A stretch of DNA of 64,000 nt from Salegentibacter salinarum (GTDB lineage Bacteria; Bacteroidota; Bacteroidia; Flavobacteriales; Flavobacteriaceae), in NCBI RefSeq assembly GCF_900168115.1, contig NZ_FUZC01000010.1, positions 104,997-168,996 of the forward strand, in the 5' to 3' direction. The notes below the pieces were generated by a model. That model was not told the DNA's origin and did not search any database. It saw only the letters and a program-made list of their open reading frames with translations. Each line of letters starts with the position of its first letter. Position 1 is the first letter of the stretch. A program made the position numbers and the translations under genes. Of this stretch, positions 8,582 to 17,655 are shown piece after piece.

Positions 8582-8616
8582 AAAACCTCACAGGTTTTTA
8601 AAACCTGTGAGGTTTT
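8582..8616. terminator. bidirectional terminator between convergent operons
   Basis: Long, almost uninterrupted inverted repeat (arms of about 16 bp around a three-base centre) with A-run and T-run flanks on both sides. It lies between the dehydrogenase small subunit (plus) and the GyrI-like gene (minus), serving both. Confidence 0.85.
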
Positions 8617-8648
8617 ATAATTTTAAATTTTTAAAAATAATCTGGAGT

Positions 8649-9551
8649 TTATTCTACTATAGGCAAATATATTTCAGCTTCCCATAGAGATTCATCACCC
8701 CCCATTTGGGGATTATTTTTGAAGACCTCCAGCATATTTTCAGATTTTACCTCAATATTATTCTTTTCGGCATAATCCAGTAAATGAAACCACGCATTAT
8801 GTGAAAACATATAGTTGCCGTGGAAACTTGCTTTTAAAGCTTTTTCTGAAGGAATTGTTTGAATATTAATTAATAAATCCTTCGGGTAGGTTTTCGTTTC
8901 TGCAATAGGAAAACAAAAACTGAAGTTGATATTTTTAGTGGTTTTATCCCAGGAATTAATAAGGATTCTAGGCCTGCCCAGGGTCTCTAAACTGTTCTCC
9001 AGGATATAATTTGAAAGTATATCTATGGTCTTCATCATTTCAAAAGCTTTTTGATCTACTTTACTATCGGTTGTAATACAGGCACAGGTATTTTCAGGAG
9101 ATACAGTTTCCCCTTCAATTTTTAGTGTGTATAATTCGCGATTGGTGGTTAAAGCTTTTTTAAAATAGGCGATTTCAGCTTTCATTTCTTTCTGAAAATC
9201 GTTTTGGCCTATCAGTAACAAGAAACGGTCTTCAAAAGAATTATTTTTATTAGTAATTTCTACATTTACATGTGTGACAGAATCATTCTGTGGTTTAATA
9301 ATCCAATTGAGTTCATAGTTTTCTGAATTTAACTCTGCTTCCTGTATGACCTGCGATAAATCAGATTTAATTTCAGAATTTTTCACCTCCATTTGATCGA
9401 AAATAGGAGCATCTATCCTGTAAACTATTTCCCCGGGAAGCGCCTTCGCCTCGAACTTAATAGAGTAATCATCATTTTTAATTACGAAATACCATAGCAG
9501 AAAGAGCACAGGTAAGCCAGTAACAAGCAGTAGCCAGAATTTTTTGAACAT
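8649..9551 (-). CDS. membrane-anchored protein with SRPBCC-like and GyrI-like (effector-binding) regions
   Basis: 300 residues. One N-terminal membrane segment (about 5-23) is followed by a region resembling polyketide-cyclase/SRPBCC proteins (FEAKALPGEIVYRIDAP) and, in the C-terminal 150 residues, by a GyrI-like small-molecule-binding domain (NYMFSHNAWFHLLDYA, then ESLWEAEIYLPI at the end). There is no DNA-binding domain, so it is not a regulator by itself. It is the last gene of the SusC/SusD operon, four bases after the haloperoxidase stop. Its role is unknown; binding of a small ligand at the membrane surface is a reasonable inference. The domain calls rest on pattern memory. Confidence 0.65.
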   Translation of the reverse strand: MFKKFWLLLVTGLPVLFLLWYFVIKNDDYSIKFEAKALPGEIVYRIDAPIFDQMEVKNSEIKSDLSQVIQEAELNSENYELNWIIKPQNDSVTHVNVEITNKNNSFEDRFLLLIGQNDFQKEMKAEIAYFKKALTTNRELYTLKIEGETVSPENTCACITTDSKVDQKAFEMMKTIDILSNYILENSLETLGRPRILINSWDKTTKNINFSFCFPIAETKTYPKDLLINIQTIPSEKALKASFHGNYMFSHNAWFHLLDYAEKNNIEVKSENMLEVFKNNPQMGGDESLWEAEIYLPIVE

Positions 9552-9555
9552 TAAA

Positions 9556-10890
9556 TTAGTAGGTGAGGGGTTTAATGTTGAGGTTTTCTACCACGTGGTT
9601 GCCAAGATTTCTTCCCTGAATAATACCATTTTCTACGGCTGAACGGTAATGAATTCCACCATATAATCTACTTATTGCAGCCTCATTGGCAGCGTGGGAA
9701 AAGGATGTGAAGGTTCTTACGGGTAATCCGTATTTTACTTCGGTGTCATCTTCAAAATGAAAGTCATCACCAAAGATTCTTGTAAGTACGATAGAAGCTG
9801 CACCCGAAACAACAGAATGTCCACTGGAATACTCGGGAAAGGGTGGTGTTTGAAGCACAGGCTTCCAATTGTCATCTATTAATTTATTTATTAAAGTTTC
9901 CGGGCGCACAAGGTTACTTCTGTATTTTTCGTCCCAACAGCTAATAAATCCATCGGCCAGGGCTATAGCAGTTGTGGTATAGGCGTAAGAACTTTGTGCG
10001 AAATCCAATCCGGCTTTTTTAGAAGCAATTTTGCAAATTCCCATCCAATGCCCCCCTGGAGTAATTTTTTTAGTTGCAAACATAAGGTGGCCGCGTTGGG
10101 TTGAAACATAAGGATTGCAATCCCAGAATTGGGCGATTTTCATTTCCTCAGATTCATCACCTTTTCTCTCCATTTCATTTTTTATCTCATAAACTTCAAT
10201 GAGTTCGTCGTAGAATGCAGTACCTTTTTTAAGTGAAAATTCCGGATGCGGTGCAGGCTTAAACTGGGACGCAGAATCTAATGTAAAAGGACGTATTTTT
10301 GGCCAGTGTGGTTCGATACCGTCCATATAAGAAGGTGGTGTTGGTTGCCAGCGGGCGGGATCGTCACTATACACCGAATATTTCGGCATTGTGCGGGTTT
10401 CTTTGTAATTATCCTTATCAATCCAGGCAGAAAGATGCCGGGCAACTGCTAAGCCATAATCTTTGGAAGAATTAAACTCCACTTCATTCGTTTTTTTCCA
10501 CTTTGTGTAAAGGCTATCACGGTAAGTGGTGAGCACATTTTCAGAAAATATTAATTTTTTTCCAATCTCCATTTTAGCCACCAGCGCTGCAAGTTTAAAA
10601 TTGATATTGGCCGTAGTATCGGCTTCAGGAATAGGTTTAAGTTCTTCAAATTTTGAAGTAAAATCTATTAAATCTTTATTTTCCTGCCTCATAATTTGAT
10701 AAGCGGCCAGGTTGGAATAAGCGTAAATGCGACTTGCCACCGGTGGTGAGAAAATATCGTGCACCATAATATCGGTGATCTTATCTACCGTTTGATGATA
10801 ATTTTCAGCCGTAACCACAATGGGTTTTTCTTCTTTAGAACAAGAAGTTAAAACCAGTGTAGCTATAACGAAATAAAGATATTTTTTCAT
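9556..10890 (-). CDS. vanadium-dependent haloperoxidase / PAP2-superfamily lipoprotein
   Basis: 444 residues with a lipobox LTSC (Cys17). The three anion-binding signatures of the superfamily are all present: KYRSNLVRP (Lys322, Arg329), SSGHS (Ser356-Gly357-His358) and SRLYGGIHY (Arg408, His414). In haloperoxidases these bind vanadate; in phosphatases the same pocket binds phosphate, so the chemistry cannot be told from sequence alone. Length and the GGIHY signature favour the Bacteroidota vanadium-haloperoxidase-like group. The start codon directly abuts the stop of the VCBS gene upstream, implying tight co-expression with two VCBS/ASPIC lipoproteins and SusCD. Expected in the periplasm or on the cell surface. 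Confidence 0.83.
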   Translation of the reverse strand: MKKYLYFVIATLVLTSCSKEEKPIVVTAENYHQTVDKITDIMVHDIFSPPVASRIYAYSNLAAYQIMRQENKDLIDFTSKFEELKPIPEADTTANINFKLAALVAKMEIGKKLIFSENVLTTYRDSLYTKWKKTNEVEFNSSKDYGLAVARHLSAWIDKDNYKETRTMPKYSVYSDDPARWQPTPPSYMDGIEPHWPKIRPFTLDSASQFKPAPHPEFSLKKGTAFYDELIEVYEIKNEMERKGDESEEMKIAQFWDCNPYVSTQRGHLMFATKKITPGGHWMGICKIASKKAGLDFAQSSYAYTTTAIALADGFISCWDEKYRSNLVRPETLINKLIDDNWKPVLQTPPFPEYSSGHSVVSGAASIVLTRIFGDDFHFEDDTEVKYGLPVRTFTSFSHAANEAAISRLYGGIHYRSAVENGIIQGRNLGNHVVENLNIKPLTY

Positions 10891-13800
10891 CTAATTCTTC
10901 AATTTGTAAAATTTTGGCTTGCTGTTATTTAGGCTCACCATTAAGTAAACAACCCCTTTAAAATTAATTAAATCAAGACTTCTCACACTTTTCTTTGTAA
11001 AATTTAATCCAAGTTCGAAGCCTTCCAGAATTTTTCCATTCTGCGTGATCATGTTTCCGGCCAAGGCATCAAACCTCCCGTGATATGGTGTTACGCCAAA
11101 ATAATTTCCACCGACCAATACTTCTTCCTTCTTATCTTTATTAAAATCGGCTTTTAAAAAAGTCAAAATAGGTGCTTTTTGCAATGCATTTTCAAAGTGC
11201 TTAAAAATAAACTTTCCATCCTGATTTAACAAATATCCCGAAGCCATTGTGTGCACTTTCAGCAATTTAGCTTTTTCTAAAGCTTCTTTGTCGAAAACTT
11301 CTTCAATAGTTTTTCCAGCAAAATCTTTATACTGTGGGAACTTTTTTCGCAAATAAGAAAGTTGACTTACCAGTTCATCGAGGCCGTTTGAAGGATAATA
11401 TTTCTGGTTTTTAGCATAGGCTATAATTGTCTCTGTATTTCCGTTTTGATCGAAATCTGAATAATACATTTTTAGCGGAAATTCTGCAGAAGCCGGAAAT
11501 TTGGTATTCAAGCCCCAGTTTCCGAGCAAATAATCCATTTTCCCATCGTTATTTATATCAAACGGAATAATACTTTGCCAAAGTCCGTTTAGCTTTTCCT
11601 CAAGAATTTCTTCTGAAACATTTTCTAAATCTCCTTTATTATTCCTGAAAAATTGCGGAGACATCCATTCTCCAACTACAATCAAATCTTCCTGACCATC
11701 TTCGTCAAAATCTGTCCAGATCGCATCGGTTGTCATTCCCACTTTTTCAAGCCCAGAATTTTTCTGAAGCCTGAATTTTCCATTCTCATTAATGAGCAAG
11801 TAGGAGGAAGGAATCTTGCCGAAATCGTTCGAGACTGCAGCGCCACCAACGAAAATATCCAGGTCGCCATCGCCGTCCAGATCGCCTAATTTCGCAACTG
11901 AAGTATTTTCAAAATATTGCGGTAAATCTTTCGCCTTTAATTCGCCGTTTTCGAACTTAAATAGCTTATCCAGTAAGGCATCTGCCTCACCATAAAATTC
12001 TCCGCCACCGGAAGTGACAAAAAGCCCATTTTTATTATCCCGGTTTAAATCGGCAATAACTGCTGATGTATTTTCAGTTTTTTCATCATTTTTCAACAGC
12101 TCAAAATCCTGCTTTTCAAATGTATTTTCCCGCTGAAAATAGATTTCTGCAGGTTCAAACTTTGAATTGCCGAAGTAAATGTCGTCCAATCCATTTCCGT
12201 TTAGATCTCCAACGGCGACCGCAGGCCCACGGTCGGAAATTTGATACGGGATCAGTTTTTGCCGGTCAAAATCGGTATACCTGTTTTCTTTATGGTTAAA
12301 AGTAATTCCAGGGAGAGAATCGATCTTTTCAAACCAGGGCTTTGGCGAAGAATACAACTTTTTATAATTAATACTATCTCGGCTTTGATCTGGCCTTATT
12401 ACTAAATGCTGATCTAAATCTAAATTTTCTTGTTTTTGGTAGGTATTATCTGGCCAAATGATCAATAGGGAATCTAATTTTTCTTTCTTCGGAAATCCAA
12501 AATGAATAATTGGCTCTGAAGAAGACTGGAAGCCCCTTGAATTATAAAGCTGGCGGGTTTGCATTTTTTCATCCTGCCAGGCTATTGCTTTCGTCCCAAT
12601 TCCAAAGGTATTTTGAGAATCCAGCTTAAATGATAACTTTAAATAAGCTGAAAGTGAGTCTGACTGGTTTTCATAAATATTTGCATTTGAATTAATATTA
12701 TTGCTAACGACATCTAAATCCCCATCATTGTCTAAGTCGGCATACGCGATGCCTGTAGAAATCACAGAATCTCGCGCCATCCATTTCCCGGACTGATCTT
12801 TAAAATCAAGGTTTGCAGAACCTTTAAAAACGTAATTATGCACCTTGCCGGAAGGCATCATATCTAAGGCTTCATTGTCGACCAAACGGGTATTATTTAT
12901 TTTTTTCTGAATCTGGTTACTTGAAACGTATTTTATATAATCCAGATCATTGGGGCGTTTCGGAATTCCTGTAGCGATAAACAGGTCCTGGAAGCCATCT
13001 TGGTCAAAATCTGCAAACAGGGGAGCCCAGCTCCAATCGGTGGCCGCCACGCCGTTCAAAAGTCCGGTTTCCTGAAAATATTCACCCCGCTGATTTATTT
13101 GTAGCATATTTCTGGCATATTGGTAGTGGTAGCCTAATTCTTCCGTCTTTAGTTTATCCAGGTCACGGGGATCGTCGCTAACAGAGGCTTTTAAAACCTT
13201 CTCATCCTGTGGAAGCATATCCAGCGTGAGAATATCAATAAAACCATCATTATTAACATCTGCGGCGTCATTTCCCATAGAAAACCGACTTACATGGCCG
13301 AATTTTGACTTTAGGGTTTCGGTAAAAGTACCATCTCCGTTATTTAAATAATAAAAATCATCTTCGTGAAAATCATTACTCACGTAAATATCGGTAAATC
13401 CGTCGTTATTAAAATCGGCGGTAGCCAGGCCTAGTCCGTAACCATTAGCACCTCCGTAGATTCCCGCTTCCTCGCTTACATCAACAAATTTCCCGTCATC
13501 ATTTCTTAAAAGTTTATCTCCACTTTCCGCGATACGTTTATTTCGAATACCTGCCGGGCCGTAAGTGTTTACCGTGTGTACGGCGTGATTTAGAAGGTAC
13601 ATATCCAAATCGCCGTCATTATCAAAATCGAAAAAAGCTGCGGTGGAAGAATAATTCTGAAAATCAAGTCCGAATTCTTCAGCTTTTTCAGTAAAGGTAC
13701 CATCGCCGTTATTGATGAATAATTCATTTTTTCCGTTTAAACCGTTAATTCCCGAAACGGCGCAAACATAAATATCCAGGAAACCATCGCCGTTAACATC

Positions 13801-14160
13801 AGCCATAACCACCCCTGTATTCCAATCGGAAGAGCCTGAAACCCCTGCCTTTTCGGAAATATCTTCAAACTGCATATTTCCTTTATTGAGGAAAAGTATG
13901 TTTTTCACCTGGTTTCCGGTAAGGTAAATATCGGGTAAGCTATCGTTGTTGATATCACCAACAGCAACGCCGCCGCCATTATAGAAATACAAATAATCTA
14001 AGATATTTAGCGCATTGGTTTCGGTAAGGTCATTACTAAAGTTTAAACCCGTAGTTTCTGCCGGGAGGTTTTCAAAGAGAAAATCTTCCGATGTTTTTTC
14101 CTTTTCACACGAGGTGAGAAAGATGAATAAAAATATCAGGCTAAAGGGCTTTCTCATCAA
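10891..14160 (-). CDS. giant VCBS/FG-GAP repeat lipoprotein with ASPIC/UnbV domain (CRTAC1-like), copy 1
   Basis: 1089 residues, lipobox LTSC (Cys18 counting from the first of two Met). Many calcium-binding-type repeats of the form D-x-N/D-x-D-G-x-x-D are visible along the chain, for example DVNGDGFLDIYV, DFNNDGFTDIYVSND, DLDNDGDLDVVSNN and DLDGDGDLDIFVGG, which should fold as beta-propeller blades. In the middle an ASPIC/UnbV segment occurs (GTKAIAWQ, then RGFQSSSEP, then IIWPDN). Its start overlaps the end of the upstream paralogue by 20 bases. It probably sits on the cell surface; the ligand is unknown, but the operon points to a role in binding or processing the SusCD substrate. Confidence 0.87.
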   Translation of the reverse strand: MMRKPFSLIFLFIFLTSCEKEKTSEDFLFENLPAETTGLNFSNDLTETNALNILDYLYFYNGGGVAVGDINNDSLPDIYLTGNQVKNILFLNKGNMQFEDISEKAGVSGSSDWNTGVVMADVNGDGFLDIYVCAVSGINGLNGKNELFINNGDGTFTEKAEEFGLDFQNYSSTAAFFDFDNDGDLDMYLLNHAVHTVNTYGPAGIRNKRIAESGDKLLRNDDGKFVDVSEEAGIYGGANGYGLGLATADFNNDGFTDIYVSNDFHEDDFYYLNNGDGTFTETLKSKFGHVSRFSMGNDAADVNNDGFIDILTLDMLPQDEKVLKASVSDDPRDLDKLKTEELGYHYQYARNMLQINQRGEYFQETGLLNGVAATDWSWAPLFADFDQDGFQDLFIATGIPKRPNDLDYIKYVSSNQIQKKINNTRLVDNEALDMMPSGKVHNYVFKGSANLDFKDQSGKWMARDSVISTGIAYADLDNDGDLDVVSNNINSNANIYENQSDSLSAYLKLSFKLDSQNTFGIGTKAIAWQDEKMQTRQLYNSRGFQSSSEPIIHFGFPKKEKLDSLLIIWPDNTYQKQENLDLDQHLVIRPDQSRDSINYKKLYSSPKPWFEKIDSLPGITFNHKENRYTDFDRQKLIPYQISDRGPAVAVGDLNGNGLDDIYFGNSKFEPAEIYFQRENTFEKQDFELLKNDEKTENTSAVIADLNRDNKNGLFVTSGGGEFYGEADALLDKLFKFENGELKAKDLPQYFENTSVAKLGDLDGDGDLDIFVGGAAVSNDFGKIPSSYLLINENGKFRLQKNSGLEKVGMTTDAIWTDFDEDGQEDLIVVGEWMSPQFFRNNKGDLENVSEEILEEKLNGLWQSIIPFDINNDGKMDYLLGNWGLNTKFPASAEFPLKMYYSDFDQNGNTETIIAYAKNQKYYPSNGLDELVSQLSYLRKKFPQYKDFAGKTIEEVFDKEALEKAKLLKVHTMASGYLLNQDGKFIFKHFENALQKAPILTFLKADFNKDKKEEVLVGGNYFGVTPYHGRFDALAGNMITQNGKILEGFELGLNFTKKSVRSLDLINFKGVVYLMVSLNNSKPKFYKLKN

Positions 14161-17100
14161 ATTTAAAGATTTTAGGTTCCTGATTATTTATGGCTACCAG
14201 AATAAATATTTCTCCATTTTTATTTGATATTTTCCTGATGTGCTTTACTTCACCATCAACTAAAAATCCCGATTTTTCTGAAGATATTATTTCCATTTCT
14301 CCATTTCCATTCACTTTTAAGAGAAGACCTTTACTGGCATCCAGGCGACCGAATTGAGGTTTTAAATTGAAATCGTTTCCGGCGAGTAAAAAATATTTGT
14401 TACCATCTTTCGTGATTAAATGTTCAATCGCGTGAATGCTAGATAGCTGTGCCTCCGTTGGAAGTTCCTTAAAATGATAATTTCCATTGGAACCACTTAA
14501 AGCAAGAAGACTTTTAAAAGTTGTTATTTCTTTTACGATGGAATTCTTAACAATTTTTTCCGGGAAAAGTTCCTGTATGGATTTTGTAGCATATTCTGAA
14601 AATTTGAGATTCTGTTTTTTAATTGCTGAAATCTGGCCGGCCAGTTCCCTTCTTAAATGGATTGGAACATCTCTACCATCAATATTTCGCGTAAAAATTT
14701 GTTCTATGGTACCGTTATTATCAAAGTCGTTGATATAAACCTTAACCGGATGTTCAGTTGAAGTTTGGTAAAATGAATTGGTGCCCCGGTTTCCTAATAT
14801 AAAATCAGGATTTTCATCTTCATTTATATCTAAAACAGAAAGACTTGTCCAGGCCCCGGAAATTTCTTCGAGCTTAGTTTCTTTTAATTTTAAAGAACCT
14901 CCATTGTTCTCAAGGATTTTTGGCGCCATCCAATCCCCGGTTAGGACCAGGTCTTTTTTACCGTCACCGTTCGTATCCTCCCAGGAGGCATCGGTAATCA
15001 TTCCAAGGTCATTAAGAATATAAGCTTTAGCATCGGATACATCTTTAAAATACCCTTTTCCATCGTTCTCTAACAATTGATGATTTGGATTAATACCAAA
15101 AATCGCCGGTACACTTCTGCTTCCTATAAACAGATCTATGTCACCATCATTATCAAAATCAAAAGGCGCTATTACTGCAGTATTATGCCCTGTATTTGGT
15201 AAGTTTGAATTTGAAAGTTTGAAATCGGCATTTCCCTGGTTCAGGTAAATTCTATTGCGAAAAACTTCTTTGTCAACATTTGCCTCATTTCCACCTGAAC
15301 CTACGATAAGATCTGGTTTGTTATCTCCATTTACATCGGAAAAAACAGCGTAGGTGTCTTCAAAACCTGCAGCAGTAATAAAAATTTCAAGCTTATTTTC
15401 TGTGAAATTCCCTGAATTATTTTGCAGATAAAGCACACCGGACTGGCCTTTAGAGCCGCCTAAATAGAAATCCTCATTTCCGTCTCCATTTACATCGGCT
15501 ACAGCCAATGCGGGGCCTTCACGAGATAACATTTTTGGTATTAAACCTTCGTAATCGTAATCTATATAGTTGTTTTCTGTATGTTCTTGAAAATCTGTTT
15601 CTATTTCAGTAAGAATAGGTTGAGATTTTGGTTGTTTCAGATTGTAATTTGAACTTGTCTCAGTTTGATTTAATTCCAGAGTAGTATTAATTTGCGGATT
15701 TTCAACGAGCTGCGTAGTTTTATCGGGCCAGATAATTCGAAGTGAATCTATTTTCTCAGCTTTTCCCAGTCCGAAAGTAAGGCTGTAATCTATGGAAGAT
15801 TGAAATCCCCGGGTAGGAATTAATTCCTGAGAAAGCACCTGATTATCGAGATAGAGTAAAGCCTTGCTGCCTATGGCAAAAGTGTTTTTTCCCTGGCCGT
15901 TCAGGTTTAATTTTAGGTAATTATTTTCTAATTTTTCTGAAGATCTATTTTTATAAATAAATACTTCCTGATTTACATTATTGACTACCAGGTCAAGGTC
16001 GCCATCGTTGTCCAGATCGGCATAAGCAGAGCCGTTGGAAAAGCTGGGTTCATCTAAACCCCAATCCTGGGTTTTATTATCAAATGTAAGATCGGCATTA
16101 TTTTGAAATGCGTAATTGGGAATGGGATTGCTGGGCATTTCATTCAGGATGGAATCAAATTCTTTTTTCTTACCGGTAATCACCATTTCCTGAAGAATAT
16201 CGTTAGCAAAGAAATCCATAAAATCCTGGTTGGTGAGATCGTGGTAAATTCCGTTGCTTACATAAATATCTTTAAGTCCGTCGTTATCCATATCAAAAAT
16301 GAGTGCACCCCAACTCCAGTCGGTTTGGGCAACATCACTATGAAATGCAATTTCCTGAAAATTGTCGTTCCCTGTATTTAGCTGCAGGGTATTCTGCATA
16401 AATTGATGATAAAAATCACTGCTTTCTTTGAGTTTATAAATATCATATCGCTCAAAATCTGAGGTTTCTTTTAGGCGTTTATCGCTTTCAGGAAGCATAT
16501 CGGTCACAAAGATTTCAGGGCGGGCATCGTTATTTATATCGGCCATATCTGCACCCATTGAAGAGAGGCTTAAATGAGAAACCCGGTTTTTAATATCTTC
16601 CGTAAATGTGCCATCACCATTGTTAATATAAAGATAGTCACGTTCATAAAAATCGTTAGAAATGTAGAGATCGGGAAGTTGATCGTTATTCACATCCCCA
16701 ACGGTAACGCCCAGTCCAAAACCAATTAAACTTCCGTAGATTCCAGCTTCTTCGCTTACATCAGTGAATTTTCCGTTGTCGTTACGTAATAATTTGTCAC
16801 CTCCACCTTTAAAAATTTCAGGCAGATCCCAGTCTTTACTTCTAAGATCTCTTTTATTATTAAAACTTAAGCTTGAAACGGGAATAAAGCTATTATTAAG
16901 GATATACACATCAAGGTCACTATCGCCATCATAGTCAAAGAATGCAGCGTGGGTGGTAAACCCGTTTTCATCTAAATTATAAGAAGCAGCATCTTCTGTA
17001 AAGGTATTATCTCCATTATTGATAAAAAGTTCATTCTTACGATCGGCGCCTTCAATATTTCCCGCATTACTCACATAAATATCAAGGAGTCCGTCGTGAT

Positions 17101-17515
17101 TAATGTCTACCATACTTACGCCTGTACTCCAGTTTTTTGTTCCTGCCGTTCCGGAGCTTTCGGTAATATCTTCAAATTTAAAATCACCTTTATTTAAATA
17201 GAGTTTATTTTTCCCGAGGTTAGAGGTTAAATAAATATCTGGCAAACCATCGTTATTAATATCACCAATACCTACACCCGCACCATTGTAAAAATTTCTA
17301 TAGCGAAAAATGTTGAAATCTTTAGTATTTGTAATTTTATTTTCAAAATAGATTCCTGTTTCCGCGGCTGGCATCTTAGAGAATAAGGCTTCCTGATTTT
17401 CTTTTTCCGCAGGTAAGTCATTTTCCGTCTTATCATCAGCACACGCAATGAAAAATAGCATAATAAAAATTAAACTAAAAATTGAAAGAGAAGATAAATA
17501 GGAATTGATTTTCAT
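14141..17515 (-). CDS. giant VCBS/FG-GAP repeat lipoprotein with ASPIC/UnbV domain, copy 2
   Basis: About 1124 residues from the ATG at 17515. An in-frame ATG four codons upstream (17527) is possible, but the shorter form gives a cleaner signal peptide ending in the lipobox FIAC. It is a paralogue of the following gene in the same order: N-terminal calcium-type repeats (DINNDGLPDIYLTSN, DINHDGLLDIYVSN, DYDGDSDLDVYILNN), a central ASPIC/UnbV segment (IPTRGFQSS, then RIIWPDK) and C-terminal repeats (DVNGDGNEDFYLGG). A possible attenuating hairpin separates it from susD. The two copies are clearly diverged, so they likely have distinct partners or act as a heterodimer (inference). Confidence 0.86.
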   Translation of the reverse strand: MKINSYLSSLSIFSLIFIMLFFIACADDKTENDLPAEKENQEALFSKMPAAETGIYFENKITNTKDFNIFRYRNFYNGAGVGIGDINNDGLPDIYLTSNLGKNKLYLNKGDFKFEDITESSGTAGTKNWSTGVSMVDINHDGLLDIYVSNAGNIEGADRKNELFINNGDNTFTEDAASYNLDENGFTTHAAFFDYDGDSDLDVYILNNSFIPVSSLSFNNKRDLRSKDWDLPEIFKGGGDKLLRNDNGKFTDVSEEAGIYGSLIGFGLGVTVGDVNNDQLPDLYISNDFYERDYLYINNGDGTFTEDIKNRVSHLSLSSMGADMADINNDARPEIFVTDMLPESDKRLKETSDFERYDIYKLKESSDFYHQFMQNTLQLNTGNDNFQEIAFHSDVAQTDWSWGALIFDMDNDGLKDIYVSNGIYHDLTNQDFMDFFANDILQEMVITGKKKEFDSILNEMPSNPIPNYAFQNNADLTFDNKTQDWGLDEPSFSNGSAYADLDNDGDLDLVVNNVNQEVFIYKNRSSEKLENNYLKLNLNGQGKNTFAIGSKALLYLDNQVLSQELIPTRGFQSSIDYSLTFGLGKAEKIDSLRIIWPDKTTQLVENPQINTTLELNQTETSSNYNLKQPKSQPILTEIETDFQEHTENNYIDYDYEGLIPKMLSREGPALAVADVNGDGNEDFYLGGSKGQSGVLYLQNNSGNFTENKLEIFITAAGFEDTYAVFSDVNGDNKPDLIVGSGGNEANVDKEVFRNRIYLNQGNADFKLSNSNLPNTGHNTAVIAPFDFDNDGDIDLFIGSRSVPAIFGINPNHQLLENDGKGYFKDVSDAKAYILNDLGMITDASWEDTNGDGKKDLVLTGDWMAPKILENNGGSLKLKETKLEEISGAWTSLSVLDINEDENPDFILGNRGTNSFYQTSTEHPVKVYINDFDNNGTIEQIFTRNIDGRDVPIHLRRELAGQISAIKKQNLKFSEYATKSIQELFPEKIVKNSIVKEITTFKSLLALSGSNGNYHFKELPTEAQLSSIHAIEHLITKDGNKYFLLAGNDFNLKPQFGRLDASKGLLLKVNGNGEMEIISSEKSGFLVDGEVKHIRKISNKNGEIFILVAINNQEPKIFKFDEKAL

Positions 17516-17594
17516 TGAGAAAAACATGTTTGAAGGGAGGCTATTTTAACTGGCAATTTAAACAAATTTCAAGAAGAATTTAGGAGTCTAAAAG

Positions 17595-17633
17595 AAAAGA
17601 GACTAAAAATGCAATGCATTGATAGCCTCTTTT
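17595..17633 (-). terminator. hairpin between susD and the first VCBS gene (attenuator or partial terminator)
   Basis: Eleven-base arms (17595-17605 and 17623-17633) pair with one G-U, and on the minus strand the hairpin runs into a T-rich tract. It lies just after the susD stop and before a co-oriented gene, so it may lower expression of the downstream genes relative to SusCD. Confidence 0.5.
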
Positions 17634-17655
17634 TTAATAAGCCTAATTTAAGTAA

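Noticed and set aside
16103..16381. A 92-codon plus-strand frame
   Set aside because: It lies wholly inside the VCBS gene on the other strand and shows no recognisable domain.
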